Assembly (NCBI GenBank): GCA_025057335.1
Contig: JANWXG010000108.1
Location: forward strand, 1 to 8,169
Source: a bacterium
GTDB lineage: Bacteria > Armatimonadota > HRBIN16
DNA length: 8,169 nucleotides
Direction of reading: 5' to 3'
Shown here: positions 1-5,756 of the stretch, one piece after another
Layout: each line of letters starts with the position of its first letter
Position numbering within the stretch: the first letter of the stretch is position 1
Position numbers and translations under genes: made by a program
The notes under the pieces: generated by a model
What the model was told of the DNA's origin: nothing
Database searches by the model: none
What the model saw: only the letters and a program-made list of their open reading frames with translations

Positions 1-24
1 TAGGAAAAAGGCGGGGGTTTCGTG

Positions 25-36
25 TATACTTATACC
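25..36 (+). promoter_or_regulatory. Possible -10 element(s) just before the glycosyltransferase gene
   Basis: Two tandem -10-like hexamers, TATACT (25-30) and TATACC (31-36), lie directly before the GTG at 38. If TATACT were used, transcription would start about at the GTG, giving a leaderless or nearly leaderless mRNA. The -35 position falls at the window edge and shows no TTGACA-like sequence, so this may be chance inside a longer upstream operon. Weak call. Confidence 0.18.
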
Positions 37-37
37 C

Positions 38-826
38 GTGAACATGATGGAAGCGGCGACAATCCCAGTGCAAGAGAGGATACCTGCCGTCTCGCTGTTT
101 GGAGTGCGCGTCCATGCCGTGAGCATGGAGGAGGCGGTTCGGCACGTGTTGCGCTTTGTGCGCGAGGGCGTGCCGAGGCAGGTGGTAACCGCCGACTCGA
201 GCATGGTGGTGATGGCGCAAGAGGATGCGCATCTACGTGACATCATCAACCATGCCGACCTAGTGACGCCCGACAGCATTGGCATCCTGTGGGCGTGTCG
301 GCGACGGGGCATCGCGTTGCCCGAGCGGGTGAGCGGAGTGGATCTGGTAGTGCGTCTGGCACAGGTGAGCGCCCAGACAGGGCTCAGGCTCTACTTTCTG
401 GGGGCGAAGCCGGGCGTTGCCGAAGAGGCAGTGCGACGCCTGCAAGCATATTACCCTGGCGTTTGCATCGTAGGCTGTCAGCATGGCTATTTTCCGCCGA
501 AGGCAGAGCCCGAGGTCGTCGAGCACATCCGTGAGGCACGCCCCGACGTGCTGTGCGTGGCGATGGGCATTCCCAAGCAGGAAAAATGGATTGCTCTCTA
601 TCGAGAAGCGTTGAAGGTGCCCGTGAGCATTGGCGTGGGGGGCACGTTCGATGTGTTGTCGGGACGGGTGCGACGCGCGCCGCTGTGGATGCAGCGGATA
701 GGCATGGAATGGTTGTGGCGTGTGGGGCACAATCCGCGTAAAATCTCCAAGGTGATATTGCTACCACGTTTTGCCTGGATGGCGATAACTCAGCGGGACG
801 CGATAGAGGTTGTGAGCGATGAGTGA
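38..826 (+). CDS. tagA: WecG/TagA/CpsF-family glycosyltransferase (GT26)
   Basis: The 262-residue protein matches the WecG/TagA/CpsF family, which usually moves N-acetylmannosamine (or another UDP-sugar) onto a GlcNAc-PP-undecaprenyl lipid at the inner membrane face during synthesis of teichoic acid, enterobacterial common antigen or exopolysaccharide. Visible family blocks are VVTAD (49-53), TPDSIG (77-82), RVSGVDL (97-103), YFLGAKPG (119-126), GIPKQEKWI (177-185), VGGTFDVLSGRVRRAP and the basic C-terminal EWLWRV...NPRK tail that binds membrane and diphosphate. D79 aligns with the catalytic base known from Thermoanaerobacter TagA and Q181 with its conserved Gln. D53 stands where that enzyme has Asn, and S80 where Gly is usual. 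The start is uncertain: GTG 38, ATG 44 or ATG 47, with only a distant purine-rich AGGCGGGGG (9-17) as a ribosome site. It overlaps greA by 8 nt. The sugar donor cannot be read from sequence. Confidence 0.9.
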   Translation: MNMMEAATIPVQERIPAVSLFGVRVHAVSMEEAVRHVLRFVREGVPRQVVTADSSMVVMAQEDAHLRDIINHADLVTPDSIGILWACRRRGIALPERVSGVDLVVRLAQVSAQTGLRLYFLGAKPGVAEEAVRRLQAYYPGVCIVGCQHGYFPPKAEPEVVEHIREARPDVLCVAMGIPKQEKWIALYREALKVPVSIGVGGTFDVLSGRVRRAPLWMQRIGMEWLWRVGHNPRKISKVILLPRFAWMAITQRDAIEVVSDE

Positions 827-1310
827 CCAGATTATCCTGACGCGGGAAGGTTATCAGAAGCTCAAACAGGAGCTGGAATATCTGAAGACGGAGGGGAGAG
901 CCCAGAGCGCGGAGCGCATTCGGCGCGCCCGAGCGCAGGGCGACCTGAGCGAGAACTTCGAATACCACGAGGCGAAGCGTGCCCAGGCGATGCTGGAGGG
1001 GCGCATCCGCGAGTTGCAACGCATTCTGGAGATAGCCCAGGTGGTGGAACACCTGCCTGGAGAGGAGGATGGTGCAGTCATCATCGGTAGCGTGGTCACG
1101 GTGCAAGACCTAGAGCACGGCGAGGAATGGACATTCCGCGTAGTGGATACCGCCTCTGCTGCCGTATTCGGATCGGACGAGGAGGTGGAACACGTCTCTG
1201 CTGCCTCGCCCATCGGGCAAGCGGTCGTCGGCAAGAAGGTGGGCGACATCGTGCAGGTACAGACCCCCGACGGCACGGTAGACTACGAAATCCTCGCTGT
1301 CCACACCTGA
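819..1310 (+). CDS. greA: Transcription elongation factor GreA
   Basis: The 163-residue protein is GreA, which enters the secondary channel of RNA polymerase and stimulates cleavage of backtracked transcripts. Residues 1-75 form the antiparallel coiled coil, with the tip motif GDLSENFEYHEAK at 41-53. D42 and E45 match the two acidic residues that help hold the catalytic magnesium. Residues about 85-163 form the FKBP-like domain, with ASPIGQAVVGKKVGD and the TPDGTVDYEI ending of the family. It is slightly longer than E. coli GreA (158), with a short extra stretch around FGSDEEVEHV. The acidic tip identifies GreA/GreB rather than an anti-Gre paralogue such as Gfh1. The ATG sits 8 nt after AGAGGT (805-810) and inside the end of the glycosyltransferase gene, so the two are likely translationally coupled. 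Identity is secure. Confidence 0.96.
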   Translation: MSDQIILTREGYQKLKQELEYLKTEGRAQSAERIRRARAQGDLSENFEYHEAKRAQAMLEGRIRELQRILEIAQVVEHLPGEEDGAVIIGSVVTVQDLEHGEEWTFRVVDTASAAVFGSDEEVEHVSAASPIGQAVVGKKVGDIVQVQTPDGTVDYEILAVHT

Positions 1311-1326
1311 ACGAAAAGGTCGGAAC

Positions 1327-1335
1327 TGGCATAAT
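1327..1335 (+). promoter_or_regulatory. Possible extended -10 promoter for the ugd-hypD unit
   Basis: TGGCATAAT gives a TG at 1327-1328, one spacer base and CATAAT at 1330-1335, which fits an extended -10 element. It lies in the only sizeable gap between the plus-strand genes. No good -35 is seen about 17 bp upstream, where the greA stop codon lies, but extended -10 promoters can do without one. A start near 1342 would give a leader of about 60 nt containing the hairpin at 1354-1383. Confidence 0.35.
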
Positions 1336-1353
1336 CCATATTGATGTACATAC

Positions 1354-1383
1354 GCCTGCCCTGCCTCCCCGGCAGGGCTTGGC
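1354..1383 (+). other. GC-rich hairpin in the greA-ugd gap (attenuator, terminator-like or leader structure)
   Basis: GCCCTGCC (1358-1365) and GGCAGGGC (1371-1378) form a perfect 8-bp stem around the loop TCCCC (1366-1370). Outer GCC (1354-1356) and GGC (1381-1383) can add 3 bp across a small internal loop. Only two T residues follow the main stem, so it is a poor intrinsic terminator. The sequence CCTCCCC (1364-1370) is exactly complementary to GGGGAGG (1392-1398), the ribosome site of the next gene, so loop-to-Shine-Dalgarno pairing is possible. The stem is seen directly. Its function is inferred. Confidence 0.5.
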
Positions 1384-1391
1384 GTCATGGG

Positions 1392-1398
1392 GGGGAGG
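1392..1398 (+). promoter_or_regulatory. Ribosome binding site that sets the ugd start
   Basis: GGGGAGG ends 6 nt before the ATG at 1405 and is a near-ideal Shine-Dalgarno sequence. It lies inside the coding region that would result from the alternative ATG at 1387, which has no ribosome site of its own. It therefore argues for the 1405 start. Confidence 0.8.
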
Positions 1399-1404
1399 TT
1401 TCGA

Positions 1405-2736
1405 ATGCAGCTGAGCGTCATCGGCGCGGGCTACGTAGGACTAGTAACGGGGGCGGTCTTTGCTGACTTGGGCAACGAAGTGGTCTGTGTAGACAAGGAC
1501 GAGGAGAAGATTGCGCTGCTAAAAGCGGGCGTCATGCCCATCTACGAGCCCGGACTGGAGGAGATGGTGCGCCACAATGTGGAGGAAGGACGCCTCTCCT
1601 TCACCACTGACACCGAAGAGGCAGTGCGTCGTTCGGAAGTAGTGTTCATCGCTGTGGGCACGCCCAGCTTGCCGAACGGTCAGCCCGACCTGTCGCAAGT
1701 GCAGGAGGTCTGCCAGCACATCGCTCGCGCCCTGAACGGTCCCAAGGTGATTGTCAACAAGAGCACTGTGCCCGTCGGCACCGGCGATGTCGTTCGACAC
1801 TGGATTGAGGAATATGCTCCCCCTGACCATCCCCCCTTCGAGGTAGTTTCCAATCCAGAGTTCCTGCGCGAAGGGTCAGCGATTTACGACACCCTGCATC
1901 CCGACCGCATCGTGATTGGCGCGGCGAACCAGCAAGCGGCGATGAAGCTTGTCGAGCTCTACGCCCCTCTGGAGCGTCCGATGATTATCACTGACGTCAA
2001 CTCCGCTGAGCTCATCAAGTACGCCTCCAACTGCTTTCTGGCGATGAAGATTTCGTACATCAACGCCATCGCCCGTATCTGCGACCTGAGCGGGGCGGAC
2101 GTAACGCTGGTTGCCAAAGGGATGGGCTACGATAAGCGCATCGGCGACCAATTCCTGCAGGCAGGACTGGGCTGGGGCGGTAGCTGTTTCCCCAAAGATG
2201 TAGACGCCATGATTGCCACTGCCGAGGCGCTGGGCTACGACTTCCAGCTGCTCAAAGCAGTGCGTCAGATTAACGCCGAACAGCCCGAATACTTCCTGGC
2301 GAAGATGCGTGACGTACTGGGAGGATTGGCAGGGAAACGGATTGCGATACTCGGTCTCTCCTTCAAACCCAATACCGACGACCTGCGCGAGGCGAAATCG
2401 CTCCAGATTATCGCCAGCCTGCTTGCGGAGGGCGCCGAGGTGCGCGCCTACGACCCCATCGCCATGCCGAAGGCGCGCGCTATCTTCCCACAGATTACCT
2501 ACTGCGAGAACGCCTACGACGCGGCGGAGGGGTGTGATGCGGTCGCTCTGGTGACCGAATGGAATGAGTTCCGTCAGCTGAACCTGGAGCGGCTGCGACA
2601 GGTGATGCGTCGTCCTCTGCTGTTCGACGGGCGCAACATCTACCAGCCGCAGCGGGTGAAGCAGGCAGGGCTGGAATACTACGGTATCGGACGCGCCGCC
2701 AACGCTGTGCCGTTTGCACGCTTGGCTTCGCAGTAA
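1405..2736 (+). CDS. ugd: UDP-glucose 6-dehydrogenase
   Basis: The 443-residue protein belongs to the UDP-glucose/GDP-mannose dehydrogenase family. Ugd oxidises UDP-glucose to UDP-glucuronate with two NAD+ in the cytoplasm, supplying capsule, exopolysaccharide or teichuronic acid synthesis. Visible features are the N-terminal Rossmann motif GAGYVG (7-12), VGTPS, the NKSTVPVGT block, EFLREG, the K205-x3-N209 central helix, and GWGGSCFPKD with catalytic thiol C261, followed by K264 and D265. The C-terminal NAD/UDP-binding domain carries LGLSFKPNTDDLREAKS and ends with DGRNIY. Length is normal for the family. The start is ATG 1405, giving MQLSVIGAGYVG; the in-frame ATG at 1387 would add six residues that overlap the Shine-Dalgarno. 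UDP-ManNAc or GDP-mannose dehydrogenase is a less likely alternative. It heads the six-gene unit running to hypD, and pairs in theme with the glycosyltransferase upstream. Confidence 0.93.
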   Translation: MQLSVIGAGYVGLVTGAVFADLGNEVVCVDKDEEKIALLKAGVMPIYEPGLEEMVRHNVEEGRLSFTTDTEEAVRRSEVVFIAVGTPSLPNGQPDLSQVQEVCQHIARALNGPKVIVNKSTVPVGTGDVVRHWIEEYAPPDHPPFEVVSNPEFLREGSAIYDTLHPDRIVIGAANQQAAMKLVELYAPLERPMIITDVNSAELIKYASNCFLAMKISYINAIARICDLSGADVTLVAKGMGYDKRIGDQFLQAGLGWGGSCFPKDVDAMIATAEALGYDFQLLKAVRQINAEQPEYFLAKMRDVLGGLAGKRIAILGLSFKPNTDDLREAKSLQIIASLLAEGAEVRAYDPIAMPKARAIFPQITYCENAYDAAEGCDAVALVTEWNEFRQLNLERLRQVMRRPLLFDGRNIYQPQRVKQAGLEYYGIGRAANAVPFARLASQ

Positions 2737-2742
2737 CGCCGA

Positions 2743-2749
2743 GGAGGAG
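2743..2749 (+). promoter_or_regulatory. Ribosome binding site that sets the TPR gene start
   Basis: GGAGGAG lies 8 nt before ATG 2758. The alternative GTG at 2749 overlaps this site and would leave no spacing, so ATG 2758 is preferred. Confidence 0.75.
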
Positions 2750-2757
2750 TGGAAAAT

Positions 2758-3654
2758 ATGGCCTTTTTCAACAGGGAGCTGGTGCTAGGGCGCAATCCCC
2801 ACTATGACAAGGGGATACGCCTGCTCGACCAAGGGTTGTATCAGGAAGCGATTACGGAGTTCGAGCAGGTAGGGACTTCTGACCTGGCGGTGTATCGTCT
2901 GGCGCGGTTCCACCTGGGGCAGGCGTATGCCGAGCTGGGGCAGCGTTACCTGCAAGGGGGCTTACTGGAACGCGCGGAGGCAGCGCTGCGCCGCGCGATT
3001 GAGATACATCCGCGCTTCGCCGACCTGCACTGCCACCTGGGCATCGCGCTTCGGCGGCAAGGGCGGTGTCCAGAAGCAATAGAGGCGTTGAATCACGCAC
3101 TACAAATCAACCCGCGCTTCGCCTACGCCAAGCTCCAGATGGCTCTGTGCTACCTGCAGATGAGCGAGAAGGGGAGGGGCTGGCAGACGGCGCAGGAAGC
3201 CGTAGCTCTGGAGCCTCGTCTGCACACTTCCGACTTCCAGAAGGCGATGCAGGCGCTGGAGGAGGACAACTTGACGGGCGCCATCGCCGCGTTGGAGCAG
3301 GTGCGCATCAGCGAGGTAGAGGATATCCAGTTCCACACCCGCCTAGGAGACGACCTGTATCGACGCGGCATGTACGACAGGGCGGCGGAGGAGTATCGCA
3401 AGGCGCTGCACGTCAACGGCGAGTATCCCGACCTGTATAACCGCCTAGGAGTGGCTCTGCTCGCGCAGGGCGACTATTCGGGTGCGGAGGAGGCGCTTCG
3501 CCGAGCGCTGGAGCTGAATCCCCGCTACGCTGAGGCGCAGGCGAACCTCGTGCTGGCGCTACGCGGGGCGGGTAAGCAAGCGGAGGCGCAGCAGGCTCTG
3601 CAGCGCCTAGCGGAAATCGCGCCTGATAGCCTGCTGCTCCAATCGGCAGGATGA
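2758..3654 (+). CDS. Soluble tetratricopeptide-repeat (TPR) protein, function unknown
   Basis: The 298-residue protein is built almost entirely of TPR helix pairs, a fold that binds other proteins. Units can be seen at about 13-45, 46-85, 86-119, 120-152, 160-190, 191-225, 226-259 and 260-292, though the unit between 160 and 190 is degenerate. Three repeat ends share the pattern HPRFA/NPRFA/NPRYA at the junction with the next helix, and the hallmark small/aromatic positions (LGIALRRQG, LGVALLAQGDYSGAEEAL) are clear. There is no signal peptide, membrane helix or catalytic domain, so it is expected to be a cytoplasmic scaffold. It starts 21 nt after ugd and its stop overlaps the tgt start as ATGA, so its expression is tied to both. 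TPR proteins near polysaccharide genes can assist surface assembly, but nothing in the sequence names a partner here. Confidence 0.85.
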   Translation: MAFFNRELVLGRNPHYDKGIRLLDQGLYQEAITEFEQVGTSDLAVYRLARFHLGQAYAELGQRYLQGGLLERAEAALRRAIEIHPRFADLHCHLGIALRRQGRCPEAIEALNHALQINPRFAYAKLQMALCYLQMSEKGRGWQTAQEAVALEPRLHTSDFQKAMQALEEDNLTGAIAALEQVRISEVEDIQFHTRLGDDLYRRGMYDRAAEEYRKALHVNGEYPDLYNRLGVALLAQGDYSGAEEALRRALELNPRYAEAQANLVLALRGAGKQAEAQQALQRLAEIAPDSLLLQSAG

Positions 3655-4796
3655 GCACGGTCCCCGACCTGCAGTTCGAGATTGTCGCGCGGGATGCATG
3701 CTCGCATGCGCGATGCGGCATCCTCCACCTGCCTCATGGCGACGTAGAAACCCCCGTCTTCATGCCCGTCGGCACGCAGGGTACCGTCAAAGCCATGACG
3801 CAGGAAGAACTCGAAGCGCTGGATTTCCGTATTATCTTATGCAACACCTATCATTTGTACCTGCGTCCCGGACATGAGCGCGTCGCCCGCGCGGGAGGAT
3901 TGCATCGGTTTATCGCCTGGCACCGCAACATCCTCACCGATAGCGGCGGATTTCAGGTTTTCAGCCTGCAGGCGCTGAGACGGGTATACGAGGATGGCGT
4001 AGAGTTTCGGTCGCACCTGGACGGCTCCACGCACTACTTCACCCCGGAGCGTGCGATTGCAGTGCAACACGCGCTGGGCGCAGACATTATTATGGCGTTC
4101 GACGAGTGCCCGCCCAACCCCAGCAGCTACGAGCAGGCGCGGGCGGCGATGGAGCGCACGCACCGCTGGGCGGTGCGCTGTCTGCAGGCGCATGACACCG
4201 CGCAGGCGCTGTTCGGGATTGTACAGGGCAGCGTGTATGAAGACTTGCGGGCAGAAAGCGCGCGCTTCATCAGCGAGCTGGATTTTCCTGGCATCGCCAT
4301 TGGCGGAGTCGCCGTCGGTGAGGAGAAGGCAGAGATCCACCGGGTGGTCGCCTTCACCGCGCCGCTGTTGCCAGTGGAGAAGCCACGCTATCTGATGGGC
4401 GTGGGCGAACCCGACGACATCCTGCAGGCGGTTGCCTGCGGTGTGGATATGTTCGATTGTGTGTTGCCCACCCGTCTGGCGCGCAACGCGGCGATGATGA
4501 CGCGGCGCGGGCGGGTGAATCTGCGCAACGCGCGCTTCGCCGAAGAGTTCGGTCCCGTAGACCCAGAGTGTGATTGCCCTGTCTGCCAGAGGTACTCGGC
4601 GGCGTATCTGCATCATCTGTTTAAGGCGAAGGAGATTCTGGCGGCGCGTCTGGCAACCTTTCACAATCTCTACTTCTATCAGCGGTTCATGGCGCAGATT
4701 CGTCGCGCCATCCGAGAAGGAAATCTGGAACAATTCAGGGGAGAGTTTCTTCAGAGCTATACGCCAGAGCAGGAGCCTGTGCCAAGAGAGGAGTGA
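3651..4796 (+). CDS. tgt: tRNA-guanine transglycosylase (queuosine biosynthesis)
   Basis: The 381-residue protein is bacterial TGT, which swaps guanine 34 in GUN-anticodon tRNAs (Asp, Asn, His, Tyr) for preQ1, a step to queuosine. It is a TIM-barrel enzyme. Key motifs are TDSGGFQVFSL with D97, FDECPP with D151 and C153, GGVAVGE, YLMGVGEPDDI, and VDMFDCVLPTRLARN with D269 aligning with the covalent nucleophile Asp. The zinc site is C307, C309, C312 and H338. The Cys after Asp-Glu and the Val in AVGE are the bacterial preQ1-type residues rather than the eukaryotic queuine-type ones. Length is normal. Its ATG overlaps the TPR stop (ATGA) and has almost no Shine-Dalgarno of its own, so translation probably depends on coupling. 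No other queuosine gene (queC, queD, queE, queF, queA, queG) is in the window. Confidence 0.97.
   Translation: MSTVPDLQFEIVARDACSHARCGILHLPHGDVETPVFMPVGTQGTVKAMTQEELEALDFRIILCNTYHLYLRPGHERVARAGGLHRFIAWHRNILTDSGGFQVFSLQALRRVYEDGVEFRSHLDGSTHYFTPERAIAVQHALGADIIMAFDECPPNPSSYEQARAAMERTHRWAVRCLQAHDTAQALFGIVQGSVYEDLRAESARFISELDFPGIAIGGVAVGEEKAEIHRVVAFTAPLLPVEKPRYLMGVGEPDDILQAVACGVDMFDCVLPTRLARNAAMMTRRGRVNLRNARFAEEFGPVDPECDCPVCQRYSAAYLHHLFKAKEILAARLATFHNLYFYQRFMAQIRRAIREGNLEQFRGEFLQSYTPEQEPVPREE
4789..4793 (+). promoter_or_regulatory. Ribosome binding site that sets the HD-protein start
   Basis: AGGAG at the end of tgt lies 8 nt before ATG 4802. The alternative GTG at 4793 overlaps the tgt stop as GTGA and would have this same site sitting on top of it. 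ATG 4802 is therefore favoured, removing three residues. Confidence 0.65.
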
Positions 4797-4801
4797 ACCG
4801 G

Positions 4802-5476
4802 ATGATTACATTGCAGCAAGTGACCTTGAAAGATGTGCGCAGCTACCCCAAAGTGCGCATCTACATAGATGCCGCCAACCGACAGATGGCAGCCATCGGC
4901 TACACCGAGCATGGGCATCGCCACGCAGGAGTAGTCTCCTCCGTCACCCGCACCATTTGCGAGTCGCTAGGCTACTCGCCCCGTGAGACCGAGCTCGCCG
5001 CTATCGCCGCCTATCTACACGACATCGGCAACATGGTCAACCGCAACAACCATCCCGAAATCGGCGCGATTATCGCCATGAATATCCTCGACGAGATGGG
5101 CATGGACCCGCGCGAGATCGCGGTCGTCGTGGCAGCCATCGGCAACCACGAGGAGGGGGACGGTTTCCCCATTGACTACGCCTCCGCTGCAGTGATTATC
5201 GCGGATAAGTCGGATGTGCACTACAGCCGCGTGCAGAACCCCCGCCCCGAAACCTTCGACATTCACGACCGTGTAAACCACGCGGTGCAGCGCTCTAACC
5301 TATACGTGGAGCCTGACAAGCGGGTCATTCGCCTCGACCTTGAAATCGATACTACCTTCGCCAGCGTGATGGAGTATTTCGAGATATTCCTGTCGCGCAT
5401 GGTGATGTGTCGTAAGGCAGCGGAGCAGCTGGAGTGTCGCTTCTGCCTGCGCGTGAACGGGGTAGACCTGGGTTAG
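4802..5476 (+). CDS. HD-domain metal-dependent hydrolase-like protein, substrate unknown
   Basis: The 224-residue protein belongs to the HD superfamily of metal-dependent phosphohydrolases. The metal-binding pattern is intact: H41 in the HGHRHA helix, H73-D74 in LHDIGN, H84, H116 in GNHEEGDGFP, and D135 in IIADKSDV. The order resembles an HD-GYP domain, but the HHExxDGxGYP signature is reduced to NHEEGDGFP, so it is not a canonical c-di-GMP phosphodiesterase. Residues 136-160 contain a basic ADKSDVHYSRV segment. The last about 65 residues (VIRLDLEIDTTFASVMEYFEI onward) form a separate alpha/beta tail ending in a short C-R-F-C stretch. No signal peptide or membrane segment is seen. It starts 5 nt after tgt and ends 25 nt before hypC. 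Nucleotide, dinucleotide and phosphate-ester substrates all remain possible. I do not recognise a named gene. Confidence 0.85.
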   Translation: MITLQQVTLKDVRSYPKVRIYIDAANRQMAAIGYTEHGHRHAGVVSSVTRTICESLGYSPRETELAAIAAYLHDIGNMVNRNNHPEIGAIIAMNILDEMGMDPREIAVVVAAIGNHEEGDGFPIDYASAAVIIADKSDVHYSRVQNPRPETFDIHDRVNHAVQRSNLYVEPDKRVIRLDLEIDTTFASVMEYFEIFLSRMVMCRKAAEQLECRFCLRVNGVDLG

Positions 5477-5484
5477 AGAGGAGC

Positions 5485-5493
5485 AGAAGGAGG
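5485..5493 (+). promoter_or_regulatory. Strong ribosome binding site of hypC
   Basis: AGAAGGAGG ends 8 nt before ATG 5502 and is the strongest Shine-Dalgarno in the unit. It suggests hypC is translated at a high level independently of the HD gene. Only 25 nt separate the two genes, and no promoter or terminator is visible between them. Confidence 0.75.
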
Positions 5494-5501
5494 AACACGT
5501 C

Positions 5502-5756
5502 ATGTGCCTGGCGATACCCGGGCAGATATTGAGCATTGAAGGAGACGACCCGCTCACCCGCACGGGCAAGGTCAGCTTCGGTGGCATTGTCAAAGAGGTC
5601 AACCTCGCCTACGTGCCAGAGGCGAAGGTGGGCGATTACGTGATAGTGCATGTTGGCTTTGCCATTAGCGTTGTGGATGAGCAGGAAGCGCAACAGGTGT
5701 TTGAGTACCTGCGCCAGATGGACGAGCTGGGAGAGCTGCAGGAGCAACCCGCATGA
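5502..5756 (+). CDS. hypC: [NiFe]-hydrogenase maturation chaperone HypC
   Basis: The 84-residue protein opens with MCLAIPGQI, the HypC/HybG signature. After loss of Met, C2 becomes the N-terminal thiol that holds iron in the HypC-HypD complex and later contacts the hydrogenase large-subunit precursor. The body is the expected small beta-barrel, including GKVSFGGIVKEVNLAYVPEAKVGDYVIVHVGFAI with the conserved H50, followed by a short acidic helix (EAQQVFEYLRQM). Length is typical. HypC is cytoplasmic and helps build the Fe(CN)2CO group. It has its own strong ribosome site, and its TGA overlaps the hypD ATG (ATGA), matching the stoichiometric HypC-HypD partnership. HypC works with HypD, HypE and HypF; the last two are not in this window. 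Confidence 0.97.
   Translation: MCLAIPGQILSIEGDDPLTRTGKVSFGGIVKEVNLAYVPEAKVGDYVIVHVGFAISVVDEQEAQQVFEYLRQMDELGELQEQPA

Noticed and set aside
384..1106. 240-codon minus-strand frame spanning the glycosyltransferase-greA junction
   Set aside because: Crosses two well-supported plus-strand genes and its product is low-complexity Arg/Ser/Pro-rich sequence.
1327..1345. TGGCA...TTG as a sigma-54 promoter
   Set aside because: The -24 GG is present, but the required GC dinucleotide at -12 with correct spacing is missing.
1354..1383. Greater certainty that the hairpin is a Rho-independent terminator of greA
   Set aside because: Stem is strong but only two T residues follow; kept as a leader or weak attenuator candidate only.
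1387..1404. Upstream ATG (1387) as the ugd start
   Set aside because: Has no Shine-Dalgarno of its own and would translate through the strong GGGGAGG site; the Rossmann motif starts right after ATG 1405 as in the family.
3339..3451. Direct repeat CCGCCTAGGAG at 3339-3349 and 3441-3451
   Set aside because: Both copies encode the same Arg-Leu-Gly segment in successive TPR units, so the repeat is explained by protein repeats.
3620..3660. preQ1 riboswitch upstream of tgt
   Set aside because: tgt starts inside the TPR stop codon; no aptamer-like stem-loop with A-rich tail is seen before it.
3837..4733. 298-codon open frame on the minus strand opposite tgt
   Set aside because: Lies wholly within tgt, whose catalytic and zinc residues are all present on the plus strand. 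The antisense product shows no recognisable domain; long antisense frames are common in GC-rich genes.
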